This document shows positions 9,152 to 18,474 of a DNA stretch of 64,000 bases, piece by piece. A program made the position numbers and the translations under genes. The DNA comes from an uncultured Ellagibacter sp. Lineage in GTDB: Bacteria; Actinomycetota; Coriobacteriia; Coriobacteriales; Eggerthellaceae. The notes beneath the pieces were generated by a model, which made no database searches, was not told where the DNA came from, and saw only the letters and a program-made list of their open reading frames with translations. Within the stretch, counting starts at the first letter, position 1. The number at the start of each line of letters is the position of its first letter. The stretch covers positions 58,056 to 122,055 of the forward strand of contig NZ_CAKTTZ010000002.1 of the NCBI RefSeq assembly GCF_934617235.1, in the 5' to 3' direction.

Positions 9152-9194
9152 CAAAACAGGCGAGCCCCTCCGCCACAGATCGCGGAGGGGCTCG
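9152..9194 (-). terminator. Terminator of the SLH phosphoesterase gene
   Basis: Perfect 13-base arms (CGAGCCCCTCCGC, 9161-9173, with 9182-9194), 8-base loop, followed on the minus strand by CCTGTTTTGC. It begins 43 bases after the stop codon. Confidence 0.8.
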
Positions 9195-9236
9195 GGTTGC
9201 GCGCCAAACGTCAGCGAGCAGAAATCAGCTGCAACT

Positions 9237-12200
9237 CTATTTCAAAAGGCCCAGGTCAAACGCACGCAGAAGAACCATCGCCGCACGCTCGCGGGGAACA
9301 TCCTCGCCCGACAGAAGCACCTGGCCCGCATCGGTGTCGTAACCCTTCACAAGGCCCTCGCCAGCTGCCCAGTTGACGTACTTCTTCGCCCAATCGGACA
9401 CGGTCGCCCCGTCCACGAACTTCGACAGATTGTCGTCCGCCGCATCGATGTCGCCGGACTTCGCGGTGAGGCGAGCCAGAACCGTGACAAGTTGCTCGAA
9501 GGTCACGTTCTCCTCCGCCGCAAAATTCGCCGAACCGTCATCGAGGATGAAGCCCGTCATCACGCCCTGCTTCACGGCCCAGTTGGCAGCGGCGGTGTAG
9601 TACATGCCGTCAGCCGACCCCGCCATTCCGGTCTCGTCCTTGGCCGTGGTCGCATCGTAGGACGCTGCCTCATCGGGGCAAGCGTTACGCCAAAGGATCG
9701 TCGCCAGCTGGCCGCGCGTCAGCGTGTCGCCGACGCCGAACAGGGTGGTTCCGGCATAGCCCGTCATGAGCCCCTTGCCAGCAACGAACGTCACCGCAGG
9801 TCCGTACCAAAGCGAGTAGTCGACATCGGTGAAAGTAGGTACCACAGGCTCGGCCGCCGCCTCGGTCGTGAACTCCTGCACGGCAGTGCGCGTCACGCCA
9901 CCCTTGTCGTTCGTGACCACCGCATACCAACCGTACTTGGTGCTCGGCGTCAGCCCCTTCCAGGTGAAGGAGACATCCCCCGACCCCGCCGCAGCACCGA
10001 TCTCGGTCGCGCTTTCCACGTTTGCGCTGATCGCCTGCGTGGTCAGGCTCTTGTTCAGGTCGTCGGCGCTCTTCGTGAACGGCACGTCGAGCTCCACGAT
10101 GTCCTGGTTGAGGTACAGCGTGCCGGCCGCATACGAGCTCTGCTTCGCGGTGTCGTAGTAGTTGAAATCATCGCGATAGGGGGAATACGAGTTCACGTAA
10201 ATCTTGTTGTTCTTCAAATCGAAGTACAGGAACTTGAGGTACTCGCTGCCACCCTCGGGATCGGACTGGTAGTCGGTGCAGATCTGGTACACCGTGCGCT
10301 CGTTCACGCCGTCGCCGTTGTCGTCGAACGAGCTCGTCTCGATGGACGACCCATGGTAGTGCCCGTTGAGCACCGCGAACACGTTCGGGTTCTTCGCGAC
10401 GACTTCCTCCTGCAAAAGCTTGCCGGTGTAGTCGAGCAGCCCCGCGCCCGTTTCCTTCACGTTGGCGTAGCGATGCAGGCAGATGATGGCCTTGCGATCG
10501 GGGTACTGCGCGAGCACCTGGTTCATCCAGTTGATCTCGTCGGTGTAGATGTCCCAGCTCATGTACAGGACCAAGAAGTCCTGGCCATTCTCGGAAAGCA
10601 GGTCGTAGTGGCCGAGGTTGTTCTTGTACGAGCCGCCGTACCAGGGGTTTCCGTTGTAGCGGTCCTCGCCGAAGTACTTCCAGTAGTTGCCGTAGCCTTC
10701 CATACCCGCATAGACGTCATGGTTGCCCGCAAGCACGCCGTTGGGGATGCCCGCGTCGTCGAGGATCTTCATGGAGTGGTCGGCGTTCACCCATTCGCCG
10801 CCCATGTCCACATCATCGACGATGTCGCCGGTGTGCATGACGTAGCGGATGCCGAGCCTCTGCGCGTTGTCAACGATCCACTGGTTCATGTTGTCGTAGT
10901 GGTAGGGGAAGCTTTCGGCGTAGTACTGGGTGTCGGTTTCCCAAGCGAAGGAGAAGTCGTAGCTCTCGGGAAGGCCCGTGCCATCCCAGCTGGACTGGGC
11001 CGCCTCGCCCGCCCCGTCGAGGGACTGCAGGGACACATTTTCCGTGAACACGGACTCGTCGGGAAGCGCCGCCGTCGGATAGCCTTCGGTGGCAACCTGC
11101 TGCACGAGGATCACCGCGTTACCGTCGCGCAGGTGGTCGGCCGCAGCAAACTCGCCGGTCATCTCGCCACTCGAGTCAGCGGTTGCGACTTTCTCCCAGC
11201 CTTGCGTCGTGAAGTTGTAGGCGTACATCATGATCGGATGGGCGTCATCGACGTTCGACGCCTGGCCCTTCCAGGAAAGCGACACGACATCGCCCTCGGC
11301 GGCAGTGCCCACCTTCGCCTCGAACAGCTGCGCCGGGAACGAGCCGTCGTCGGTGGTCGTCTGATTGGTCGACGCCGCAACGATGTCGTCAGCGGAAAGC
11401 GTGCGGCCCTGGCGGAAGCTCACGTTGGCGGGGTCTTCGCCCACGTTAACCGTCAGGTTCGCCGTCGTGGTCCCGATGCCGTCGCCGTCAGAGTCGACGG
11501 TCACGTTGGGGTCATTGTCCTCGACGGTGAATTTCACCTGCGAGGTCGTGGTGTTGCCAGCCTCGTCGACCGCGGCGGCGGCGAGCACGTGCTCCCCCAC
11601 CGCGAGCTTCTGCGGGTCGATGGCGGAGGGCAGCGCGAGGTCTTCCCCATCGAGCGTAGCGGCGACCGACTTCAGCCCGTTCGCATCGCTCGCGATCTTA
11701 GAGGGGTCGAGGGTGACGGCCTGATAGAGCGGCTTGCCATCCTCAATACCCAGGTCAATCATCGGTTTGGTGTTGTCGACGATGACGTTGGCCGAAGCCG
11801 TGCCCTTCTCGCCCTGCGCGGTCACGGCATGCGTGCCGTCGGCAACCTGCGAGGTGTCCCAATCAAAGCCCATGGCCGTAGCGTCCGCCGCAGGAATCTC
11901 GAACGTGGCATCGAGGTGAGTCTCCATGCCCGCGGAGTCGCCGATGGTGTGCCATACGCCGAGCGCCGTGCTCGTGTTGGTCTTCTCGTTGTCGGGCGCG
12001 ATGCTCACCGGCAGGTAGCTCTTGCCATTCGCGAGCTTCATCTGCAGGCCGGACACCTTGTAGTCCTCATGGTTCTCGCCGAACACCGAGGGGTAGAGCG
12101 TCTCCTCGAACGGCGTGCCCGAATCGCCCGCCCACAAGGTCAGCGTCACGTTGTAGGTGTTTTTCTCCGCGTTGTAGGTGAAGTACTTGTTGTCGATATG

Positions 12201-14657
12201 CACCGCACGCGACGTCGGGGTCTCACACCACGGCCCCAGGATGGTGATGATGTCGCGCGAGTTGTCGCCGTAGGGCGCGGTGATGGCGTTTTTGAAGTAG
12301 CTGTCCATGCCGCTCGTCTGCACCATGAACCAGGCGCCGTTCTCGAAGGTCTTGCGCGAATCGGTGACCTGAGTGCCGTCAACGGAGATCGTCGTCTTCG
12401 CGTTGTCGGAGCCATCGTTGGCGGTCACCGTGGTGGTGCCGGAGACAACAGAGCCATCCTTAACCGACAGGCGCATGCCCTCGGTGTCGTTCAGGCGGTT
12501 GATCTTCACCGTCTTCTCGTCGGTTTCGCTCATGCCGTAAAGGGAGTAAGCGCGCACCTTGTAGGTGACCTTGTCGTGGCCAAACAGCACGTCAGAGGGG
12601 ATTTGCATCATGAAATGCCCCAGGCGCCACTGGGTCTTCTGCTTGACGACGGTCCAATCGGAGTCATCGTCGAGCTTGTAGAGCACCTCGGTACCGAGCA
12701 GGTACGGACGCGTCTTGAGCGCCTCCGCGCCGCCAGGGTAGTTCGTCGGATTGTCAGCGCCCGACGCGTTCTCCTTGTTGTCGGTGAAGGCGTCGCGACG
12801 GGCATCGCCCGTGGCACCGAGCAGAAGATCGGTGTCGTAGAGCACCTTCAGCGTGTCGCCCTCGTCGATGGACTCGGGAACGGTGTAGATGTCCTGCGTG
12901 TTCTCGGCAAGCGTCGGGGCATGGCCGTCATCTTCCGGATATCCCGGATAGCCCTGGAACTTCGCCGTCACCGGGCTTTTCTGCCAATCGGCGACCTCGC
13001 CGGGCGTAGCGGCGGAAACCTCGACAGGAAGCGACGCGTTCGTCGCCGTGAGCCCGCCCGTGCCGACCGGCTCGCGATCGCCCGTGCCGCGAGGATAGGT
13101 GTACTGCAGCGAGGTGTCGCGGTTGCTGCGCTCGGCCGCATTCTCGTTGAAGCCCGCCACGGTGAACGCGTCATCTTCCGTGGTGCCGAAGCGAATCCAG
13201 CGAGCTTCGGAGGAGTGCAGGCCCGCGTAGTTCACGCGCACGATGTCCTTGCCCTCCTCGAGGCTCGTACCGTAGAAGTTGTTGAAGTCCTCGACCGTGG
13301 TGCCGTTGCTAGACAGGTAGTACACCATGGTCTTGCCCGGCTCGAGATAAGCCGTGAAATCGTCGAGCGACCAAACCTTGCCATATGCAGAGGCCGTCTG
13401 ATCGGGGTAGTTGTAGTAGTAGAAGATCTTGAAGTAGCTCAGGTTGATGGGCTTGTCGGAAGCGTTGTACACCTCGAAATAGGAATACTGCTTGCCATCG
13501 GTGCTCTGCGGGTTGGCGTGCACCTCGGTGATGTAGTAGGGCGCCGCCTTCTCCGCGACGGGCACCTGCGCGGTGATCGGGGTCGTCTGGGCATCCGTGC
13601 GCACTTCGTTGCCGGTGTTGCCGTACGCGGTGACATACCACTCGACACTTTCGCCGAACAGCTCGCTCGAGTCGATCGCGCCTGTGAAGGTCTTGCCGTC
13701 TCCGGTCGGCTCAAGCGTAACCGTCTTCTCATCGGACGCCTTCTCGCCGTAGTGCTGCTTGTAGTGCAGGTTCACGAACATAGGCGCCGACGAACCTTGA
13801 TAAGGAACCTCAGCAGTTACCTGGAACTGACCGTCGCCAGTTGCGCTCGCCTTCTCGATTTTCGCCTGCTGATCGCTCGCGTTCGAACGCTGCGCCGGAA
13901 TCTGGTCGGCGGAAACCGAACCCGGGGTCGCCTTCGCGAGGCCGTTGTCGACGCACTCGCGGCCGGAGCCGGGATAGGTGTACTGGATGCCTTGCTTGTC
14001 GGGATTACCCGCGGGAATCTCGTCGCCGTTTGCGTTTGACCAGGCACCGACCATGACGGCGTCGCTGTCTTTGCCGAAGAAGTAGCCGCGCTTGTTCGTA
14101 GTGTGGATGCCCGAATACGGCGTGCGGATGATGTCCTTGCCTTCGACGAGGTTGGTTCCGTACGTCTTGTTGAAGTCGGCGAGCGACGTCTCGTTCTTCG
14201 CACCGCCCATCCACAGGACAAGCGTCTTACCAGGCTCGATGATGACGTCGGAGCCCTTGCTGCCGTAATCGATGCCCAGATGCTTATCGGAGGAGCTGAA
14301 CACCTTTCCCGTGCCCATGCCTCCCTCGTAGCAGTAGTAGTACACGTAATCTTTGAAGTTGATGGGGCTGTCGGAGTTGTTGTACACCTCGACGTAGGTG
14401 TACTTCCCCTTGCCAGGGGAATCAGTGACCACTTCCGTTACCAGCAGCGGAGACACCTGATCTGAAGCCGCCTGACTTGAAGTCGTTTGGCCTGAAGCCG
14501 CCTGGTCCTCCCCCGCGCTGCCTGCAGCTGCTGCCGCCGCCTGTGCGGTGCCGTCCGTTGCATCGTCTCCAGACCCGTCGGCAAATGCCGCAGGCACCGG
14601 TACCGCGAGCGACGCAGCGAGCGTTGCGGCAATCACGGCGTTGAAGCATCGTTTCAT
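9237..14657 (-). CDS. Secreted S-layer-anchored phosphoesterase with lamin-tail-like domains
   Basis: An 1806-residue surface protein. Signal peptide: MKRC then a hydrophobic core ending PAAFA, followed by an A/S/Q-rich linker. Residues about 68-220 and 370-520 are two related lamin-tail-like domains (LLVTEVVTDSP and YYITEVHANP, each followed by EVYN). Ig-like modules follow, then a calcineurin-like phosphoesterase at about 1235-1500 with HTGDIVDD, GNHDVYAG, CLHRYAN and NGHYHGS, the expected metal and phosphate ligands. A fibronectin-III-like module precedes three C-terminal S-layer homology motifs (from FTDVDYSLWYGPAV, about 1608-1806). The ATG at 14657 follows GAGGAGGAAAG. It probably hydrolyses an extracellular phosphoester while bound to cell wall polymer; substrate unknown. 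Confidence 0.93.
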   Translation of the reverse strand: MKRCFNAVIAATLAASLAVPVPAAFADGSGDDATDGTAQAAAAAAGSAGEDQAASGQTTSSQAASDQVSPLLVTEVVTDSPGKGKYTYVEVYNNSDSPINFKDYVYYYCYEGGMGTGKVFSSSDKHLGIDYGSKGSDVIIEPGKTLVLWMGGAKNETSLADFNKTYGTNLVEGKDIIRTPYSGIHTTNKRGYFFGKDSDAVMVGAWSNANGDEIPAGNPDKQGIQYTYPGSGRECVDNGLAKATPGSVSADQIPAQRSNASDQQAKIEKASATGDGQFQVTAEVPYQGSSAPMFVNLHYKQHYGEKASDEKTVTLEPTGDGKTFTGAIDSSELFGESVEWYVTAYGNTGNEVRTDAQTTPITAQVPVAEKAAPYYITEVHANPQSTDGKQYSYFEVYNASDKPINLSYFKIFYYYNYPDQTASAYGKVWSLDDFTAYLEPGKTMVYYLSSNGTTVEDFNNFYGTSLEEGKDIVRVNYAGLHSSEARWIRFGTTEDDAFTVAGFNENAAERSNRDTSLQYTYPRGTGDREPVGTGGLTATNASLPVEVSAATPGEVADWQKSPVTAKFQGYPGYPEDDGHAPTLAENTQDIYTVPESIDEGDTLKVLYDTDLLLGATGDARRDAFTDNKENASGADNPTNYPGGAEALKTRPYLLGTEVLYKLDDDSDWTVVKQKTQWRLGHFMMQIPSDVLFGHDKVTYKVRAYSLYGMSETDEKTVKINRLNDTEGMRLSVKDGSVVSGTTTVTANDGSDNAKTTISVDGTQVTDSRKTFENGAWFMVQTSGMDSYFKNAITAPYGDNSRDIITILGPWCETPTSRAVHIDNKYFTYNAEKNTYNVTLTLWAGDSGTPFEETLYPSVFGENHEDYKVSGLQMKLANGKSYLPVSIAPDNEKTNTSTALGVWHTIGDSAGMETHLDATFEIPAADATAMGFDWDTSQVADGTHAVTAQGEKGTASANVIVDNTKPMIDLGIEDGKPLYQAVTLDPSKIASDANGLKSVAATLDGEDLALPSAIDPQKLAVGEHVLAAAAVDEAGNTTTSQVKFTVEDNDPNVTVDSDGDGIGTTTANLTVNVGEDPANVSFRQGRTLSADDIVAASTNQTTTDDGSFPAQLFEAKVGTAAEGDVVSLSWKGQASNVDDAHPIMMYAYNFTTQGWEKVATADSSGEMTGEFAAADHLRDGNAVILVQQVATEGYPTAALPDESVFTENVSLQSLDGAGEAAQSSWDGTGLPESYDFSFAWETDTQYYAESFPYHYDNMNQWIVDNAQRLGIRYVMHTGDIVDDVDMGGEWVNADHSMKILDDAGIPNGVLAGNHDVYAGMEGYGNYWKYFGEDRYNGNPWYGGSYKNNLGHYDLLSENGQDFLVLYMSWDIYTDEINWMNQVLAQYPDRKAIICLHRYANVKETGAGLLDYTGKLLQEEVVAKNPNVFAVLNGHYHGSSIETSSFDDNGDGVNERTVYQICTDYQSDPEGGSEYLKFLYFDLKNNKIYVNSYSPYRDDFNYYDTAKQSSYAAGTLYLNQDIVELDVPFTKSADDLNKSLTTQAISANVESATEIGAAAGSGDVSFTWKGLTPSTKYGWYAVVTNDKGGVTRTAVQEFTTEAAAEPVVPTFTDVDYSLWYGPAVTFVAGKGLMTGYAGTTLFGVGDTLTRGQLATILWRNACPDEAASYDATTAKDETGMAGSADGMYYTAAANWAVKQGVMTGFILDDGSANFAAEENVTFEQLVTVLARLTAKSGDIDAADDNLSKFVDGATVSDWAKKYVNWAAGEGLVKGYDTDAGQVLLSGEDVPRERAAMVLLRAFDLGLLK

Positions 14658-14821
14658 ACTTCCGCTTTCCTCCTCTTTCGCATGATTATTCGCGTCCGCG
14701 CGCACTGCGGGCACAACTGATAAGTGTGGCCAACCAACGTAAGGTCGGCATCAGGCGAAGGGAAGGTTTGGGCATTGCTTTCGCAAGAAGCACGTTAAGC
14801 TCTGTTAAGGAATTTACAAGG

Positions 14822-14932
14822 CGGGGGCGGCGTCCCGATTTGCGGCGTATCAGGGGGACAGCGCCAGAGCCCTTCCTGCTTCGCCGACAACGGGGGCGGC
14901 GTCCCGATTTGCGGCGTATCAGGGGGACAGCG
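14822..14932. repeat. Two identical 42-base direct repeats, REP-like
   Basis: The 42-base unit starting CGGGGGCGGCGTCCCGATTT occurs at 14822-14863 and 14891-14932, identical in both, 69 bases apart. Within each, GTCCC and GGGAC form inverted ends. A diverged copy of the core (CGTCCCGATTTGTGGTGTAT) is at 63932-63951. This suggests a dispersed intergenic repeat family. Confidence 0.75.
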
Positions 14933-15019
14933 GAAGCGCTCGAGCGCGCCACGGATCCTCCCCTCTCGGAGTCCCATTACAGCCTGAGGTAAGCCGCCGA
15001 TAGGATTCGGTGGCAAATC

Positions 15020-15058
15020 ATTCGGCGCATTGCCTACGATGCGGACAATGCGCCGAAT
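15020..15058 (-). terminator. Hairpin terminator of the YibE/F gene
   Basis: Perfect 13-base arms (ATTCGGCGCATTG, 15020-15032, with 15046-15058), 13-base loop, 40 bases after the stop codon. No U tract follows. Confidence 0.6.
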
Positions 15059-15097
15059 CTTCCTCCCCGGGCTCCTCGACCCCCCCGCAGAGTCCCC

Positions 15098-16279
15098 CTA
15101 CTTAGCCAACTGGCTCTTTCTCGAAAGGCAGAAAGCCGTAATCAGTGCGGCGCACGGAACGGACACGATAATGCCGATCGATCCAGAAAGGCCTCGCAGG
15201 ATTTCGATTCCGATGGCATATTCGTTCCAATACTCGAAGTACGGCATCGCGTAGGCGTAGATGATCACAAGCGTGTTGACTGCGCCGCCGGCGAACGCAA
15301 GGATGAGCGTGTGCGTCATCGTGCCCATCATGTCGCGGCCGACGGTCATCCCCGACTTGAAGAGCTCGCGCATGGAAAGCGCCTGGTTAGCGGCGTGAAG
15401 TTCGCACTCGTGCGAGGTCACCGACATGGAAATGTCCATCACCGCGCCGAGCGAGGAAATGAGAATCCCCGAGAACAGAAGACCCGACACGTCGAGTTTG
15501 CTGTTCTGCCCAACGTAGGAGAGCGTTTCAATCTCGCTGACGTTCAACCCCGAGATATGACCCAGCGAGCCGAACACGCTGGCGACCAAGCCGGCCACAA
15601 GCACACCCACGACCGTAGCAACTATCGAGCAGAGCGTTTTTGCAGACCAGCCGCCGATAAGGTACATGCCGACAATCGTCACGAGCACCACCACGAGCAC
15701 GGCGGTCCAAAAGGGCGACGCGCCGCTGTAGACCATCGGCAGGTACAGGAAGAATATGCAGGCGAAGGTAAATGCCAGGCCGAGCGCCGAGAGCGTTCCC
15801 GAGCGCCCGCCTGCCACGCAGAGCAAAACGAGGAACAACCCCACGAGTGCCCAGAGCACGATCCCGCGGTCGTAGTTGTAGACCGTCGCGACCAGGGAAC
15901 CATCTTGCCCCTGGTTCACCAGGACAATCACCTTCAGGCCCGGCGAGCAGAACGCGCCGGAGTTGTTGGAGTACGGGCTCGTCGCCTTCGCCTGCTGCCC
16001 TGCGTATTGTCCCGACGCAATCGTGAGGAGCACCGTTTGGTTCCCCTGCATCTCGCCCGAGTCGCTCAAACTCACGTCGCTCGAAATGACCTCGTCAACC
16101 GTCGCTTTCTCGAACTCGCTTCCCCCGGTCGGCCGCAGGGGGACGCGATCGATTCCCGAATTGAACCACACGAGGAACCCCGCGAAGGCAACAAGCAGGA
16201 TAGCGAACACGGCGACGGCGATGCGAGAGCGGCGCGTGGGGCACGCAGCCGACAGCTTCCCCAAGCGATTGGATTTCAC
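15098..16279 (-). CDS. YibE/F family membrane protein
   Basis: A 393-residue integral membrane protein: one N-terminal membrane segment, an extracytoplasmic domain of about 120 residues, then about seven membrane segments, including SGLLFSGILISSLGAVMDISMS and the GRDMMGTMTHTLILAF region conserved in YibE/F proteins. The family is common in Gram-positive bacteria; a transport role is suspected but not proven. I place the start at GTG 16279, because AGAGGGG lies 7 bases before it; an in-frame GTG at 16297 has no ribosome binding site. Single-gene transcript ending in a hairpin. Confidence 0.88.
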   Translation of the reverse strand: MKSNRLGKLSAACPTRRSRIAVAVFAILLVAFAGFLVWFNSGIDRVPLRPTGGSEFEKATVDEVISSDVSLSDSGEMQGNQTVLLTIASGQYAGQQAKATSPYSNNSGAFCSPGLKVIVLVNQGQDGSLVATVYNYDRGIVLWALVGLFLVLLCVAGGRSGTLSALGLAFTFACIFFLYLPMVYSGASPFWTAVLVVVLVTIVGMYLIGGWSAKTLCSIVATVVGVLVAGLVASVFGSLGHISGLNVSEIETLSYVGQNSKLDVSGLLFSGILISSLGAVMDISMSVTSHECELHAANQALSMRELFKSGMTVGRDMMGTMTHTLILAFAGGAVNTLVIIYAYAMPYFEYWNEYAIGIEILRGLSGSIGIIVSVPCAALITAFCLSRKSQLAK

Positions 16280-16666
16280 GGGTTTACCCCTCTTCACTAG
16301 GCAACAACCGTTAAACCCTATCGGGAAGGGCAGGCGCAGATGGAGCGCGCACGAACTCTTGAGGAGGATTTTTCCCGCACCTTACGTTGAGGCAGGTCGT
16401 GCTGCGCCCGCGTGAAGCTTGCCGCGCATCTCGCGCCGGGCGGAGACATGGGCGCTCGTGATATTGCAGATCGCGACATAAGAAGCCCCTCCGCACAGTT
16501 CAAACTGCGATTCGGAGGGGCTTGAAGAGAGCGCGAGCAAGCGCTGGCCGGACAGCTAGCGCACTCGTTGGCGAAAGGGGCATGAGCACCCTGCGAGCCG
16601 TCACGCCGAAAGCTGCCCGGCAAAAGGCCGAGCGCCCAAGCGCAGCGTCACGCCGAGCGCCGGGAC
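16280..16666. other. Non-coding gap between YibE/F and HIT genes
   Basis: Apart from the hairpin at 16483-16523 I see no gene or clear site; short frames here lack ribosome binding sites. Confidence 0.55.
16483..16523 (-). terminator. Hairpin after the leuB-HIT unit
   Basis: AAGCCCCTCCG (16483-16493) pairs with CGGAGGGGCTT (16513-16523), with an inner AGTT/AACT extension. It is about 145 bases past the HIT stop. The minus-strand continuation CTTATG has little U, so call is moderate. Confidence 0.5.
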
Positions 16667-17038
16667 CTATTCCTCGCCCTGCGCGCGCTGGGAGTTCTCG
16701 AACGTGAAGCGGCCCATCTTCACGCCACCCAGAATGTGGATGTGGAAATGCTTCACCGTGGTCGCGGAATCGGGACCAGTGTTCACCACCGTGCGGAAGC
16801 CGGACTCGCGCACGCCCTTGATCTCAGCGACCTTCGGGACGACCGACATCATGTGGCCGAAAACCTCCTCGGGCACGCCGTCGCACATGTCGTCGTAGTG
16901 CTTCTTCGGCACAAGCAGCGTGTGCACGGGCGCCTCGGGCTCGATGTCGTCGAACGCGAAACAGATGTCGTCCTCATAGACCTTGTTCGTGGGGATTTCC
17001 CCGGAGATGAGTTTGCAGAACAAGCAATCGTCAGCCAT
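16667..17038 (-). CDS. HIT family nucleotide-binding hydrolase (HinT-like)
   Basis: A 123-residue histidine triad protein. The N-terminus CLFCKLISGEIP carries the paired cysteines common in HinT proteins, the middle has VPKKHYDDM, and the catalytic triad is in KHFHIHILGG (HxHxH). Members hydrolyse purine nucleotide phosphoramidates in the cytoplasm. The ATG at 17038 follows AAAGGAG. It starts 36 bases after leuB, so the two are probably cotranscribed, although a functional link to leucine synthesis is not evident. Length is normal for the family. Confidence 0.93.
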   Translation of the reverse strand: MADDCLFCKLISGEIPTNKVYEDDICFAFDDIEPEAPVHTLLVPKKHYDDMCDGVPEEVFGHMMSVVPKVAEIKGVRESGFRTVVNTGPDSATTVKHFHIHILGGVKMGRFTFENSQRAQGEE

Positions 17039-17074
17039 GTCGGCTCCTTTCGATAGCATCACGTCAGGACTAGT

Positions 17075-18184
17075 TTACAGGTACTTCACGACCAAATCGC
17101 CCATACCGGCGCAGTTGACCACCTTGTCGGCAGGAGTGGTGGCATCCTTCAGATCGCCCGTGCGCCACCCGTCGTTGAGCAGGTTGGTCACCGCGCGGCG
17201 GATGTCATCGGCAGCATCGTTCATGTCGAAGCTGTAGCGCAGCATCATCTCGACTGAGAGAATCTGCGCGAGCGGGTTCGCGATGCCCTTGCCCGCGATG
17301 TCGGGAGCGCTGCCGTGGGAGGGCTCGTAGAGTGCGGTGCCGTCGCCCAAGCTGGCGGAGGCGAGCATGCCGAGCGAGCCTGTGATCTGGGCAGCCTCGT
17401 CGGAGAGGATGTCGCCGAACATGTTTTCGGTCACCACAACGTCGAAGTCGGCGGGACGGTTGATCAGCTGCATCGCCGTGTTGTCCACGAGCAAATCCTC
17501 GATTTCGACATCGGGGTACTCGGCCTCGCCGATGCGATGCACGATCTCGCGCCACATGCGGGAGGTCTCGAGCACGTTGGCCTTGTCGACGCTCGTCACC
17601 TTCTTGCGACGCTTGCGCGCAGCCTCGAACGCCTGGCGCGCGATGCGCTCGATCTCGTACTCGCGGTACTCGAGCGTGTCGTAGGCACGCTGGCCCTTGG
17701 CGCCGTTGGTGCCCGCACCTTCCTCGTCGTAGAAGCGCTCGCGCTTGCCGAAGTACAGACCGCCCGTCAGCTCGCGCACGATCATGAGGTCAACACCCGC
17801 GATGACCTCGGGTTTCAGGGTGGAAGCACCAGCGAGCGCATCGAAGATCTGCACGGGGCGCAGGTTGGTGTAGAGGCCCAAGCCCTTGCGGATGCCGAGC
17901 AATCCCTGCTCAGGGCGCGGCGCGTTCGGGTCGGTCGTATCCCACTTCGGCCCGCCCACCGCGGCGAGCAGCACGGCGTCGGCAGCCTTCGCGGCGTCAA
18001 GCGTCGCCTGGGGAAGCGGCTCGCCTGTCGCATCGATGGCGGCGCCGCCGATGAGCGATTCCTCGCACGCAAATTCCGTGTCGTACTTCGCGCCGACAGC
18101 GTTTAGGACCTTCACCCCTTCCGCGATGATCTCGGGGCCGATGCCGTCACCTGGCAAAAGGCAAATGTTGTACTTCGTAGTCAT
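17075..18184 (-). CDS. leuB: 3-isopropylmalate dehydrogenase
   Basis: A 369-residue NAD-dependent beta-decarboxylating dehydrogenase: the third step of leucine synthesis. It begins with LLPGDGIGPEI, has VDKANVLETSRMWREIV with the catalytic Lys, VDNTAMQLINRP and the signature NMFGDILSDEAAQITGSLGM, then PSHGSAPDIAGKGIANP of the NAD site. Catalytic Tyr is in TLEYREYEIERIAR. The ATG at 18184 is preceded by GAAAGAGG; upstream in-frame codons lack sites. It is divergent from the zinc-ribbon gene and upstream of the HIT gene. leuC and leuD are 6 kb away rather than adjacent. Confidence 0.96.
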   Translation of the reverse strand: MTTKYNICLLPGDGIGPEIIAEGVKVLNAVGAKYDTEFACEESLIGGAAIDATGEPLPQATLDAAKAADAVLLAAVGGPKWDTTDPNAPRPEQGLLGIRKGLGLYTNLRPVQIFDALAGASTLKPEVIAGVDLMIVRELTGGLYFGKRERFYDEEGAGTNGAKGQRAYDTLEYREYEIERIARQAFEAARKRRKKVTSVDKANVLETSRMWREIVHRIGEAEYPDVEIEDLLVDNTAMQLINRPADFDVVVTENMFGDILSDEAAQITGSLGMLASASLGDGTALYEPSHGSAPDIAGKGIANPLAQILSVEMMLRYSFDMNDAADDIRRAVTNLLNDGWRTGDLKDATTPADKVVNCAGMGDLVVKYL

Positions 18185-18474
18185 AATTGCATGCCTCTTT
18201 CGATAAGCGTTTTCTCGCACCCGCCTATAGTAGCGCAGCGCAACGGTAAGGAAGGGTCTCACTCGGATTTCCCCGCGCAAACTCGCGAAACGGGAAAACG
18301 TGGCCGCGACGGCAGCGGGCAACTGAACCGCACGCCCGATTGGGGCGCACGCCAGCCAGTAAGAGCATGCTGCCCCGACCACAACGGCGGCGCGAATTGG
18401 GCCATAGGGGTATTCCCGAGCCCACACTCGCTCACGCATACTTTCAGGCGCAACCCAAATGCTAAGGAGGCTTC

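Larger units (their letters stand above)
8810..9236. other. Non-coding gap between NifX-like gene and SLH protein
   Basis: It contains the palindrome at 8911-8936 and the terminator at 9152-9194. The stretch 8960-9025 is unusually AT-rich for this window. I see no gene. Confidence 0.6.
14658..15097. other. Non-coding gap with repeats and a terminator
   Basis: This gap carries the upstream region of the SLH protein gene, two identical 42-base repeats (14822-14863, 14891-14932) and the YibE/F terminator (15020-15058). No gene is supported. Confidence 0.65.

Noticed and set aside
1153..14039. Very long open frames on the strand opposite to the Mo-enzyme and SLH genes (for example 1153-3447 and 9492-14039)
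   Set aside because: They mirror high-GC codon usage of the real genes, give low-complexity R/V/H/A-rich proteins and have no ribosome binding sites.
14822..14932. CRISPR-like array
   Set aside because: Only two copies with a 27-base gap and no cas genes nearby; better explained as dispersed repeats.
16311..16623. Short frames between the YibE/F and HIT genes
   Set aside because: They overlap a hairpin, lack start signals and show no recognisable motif.
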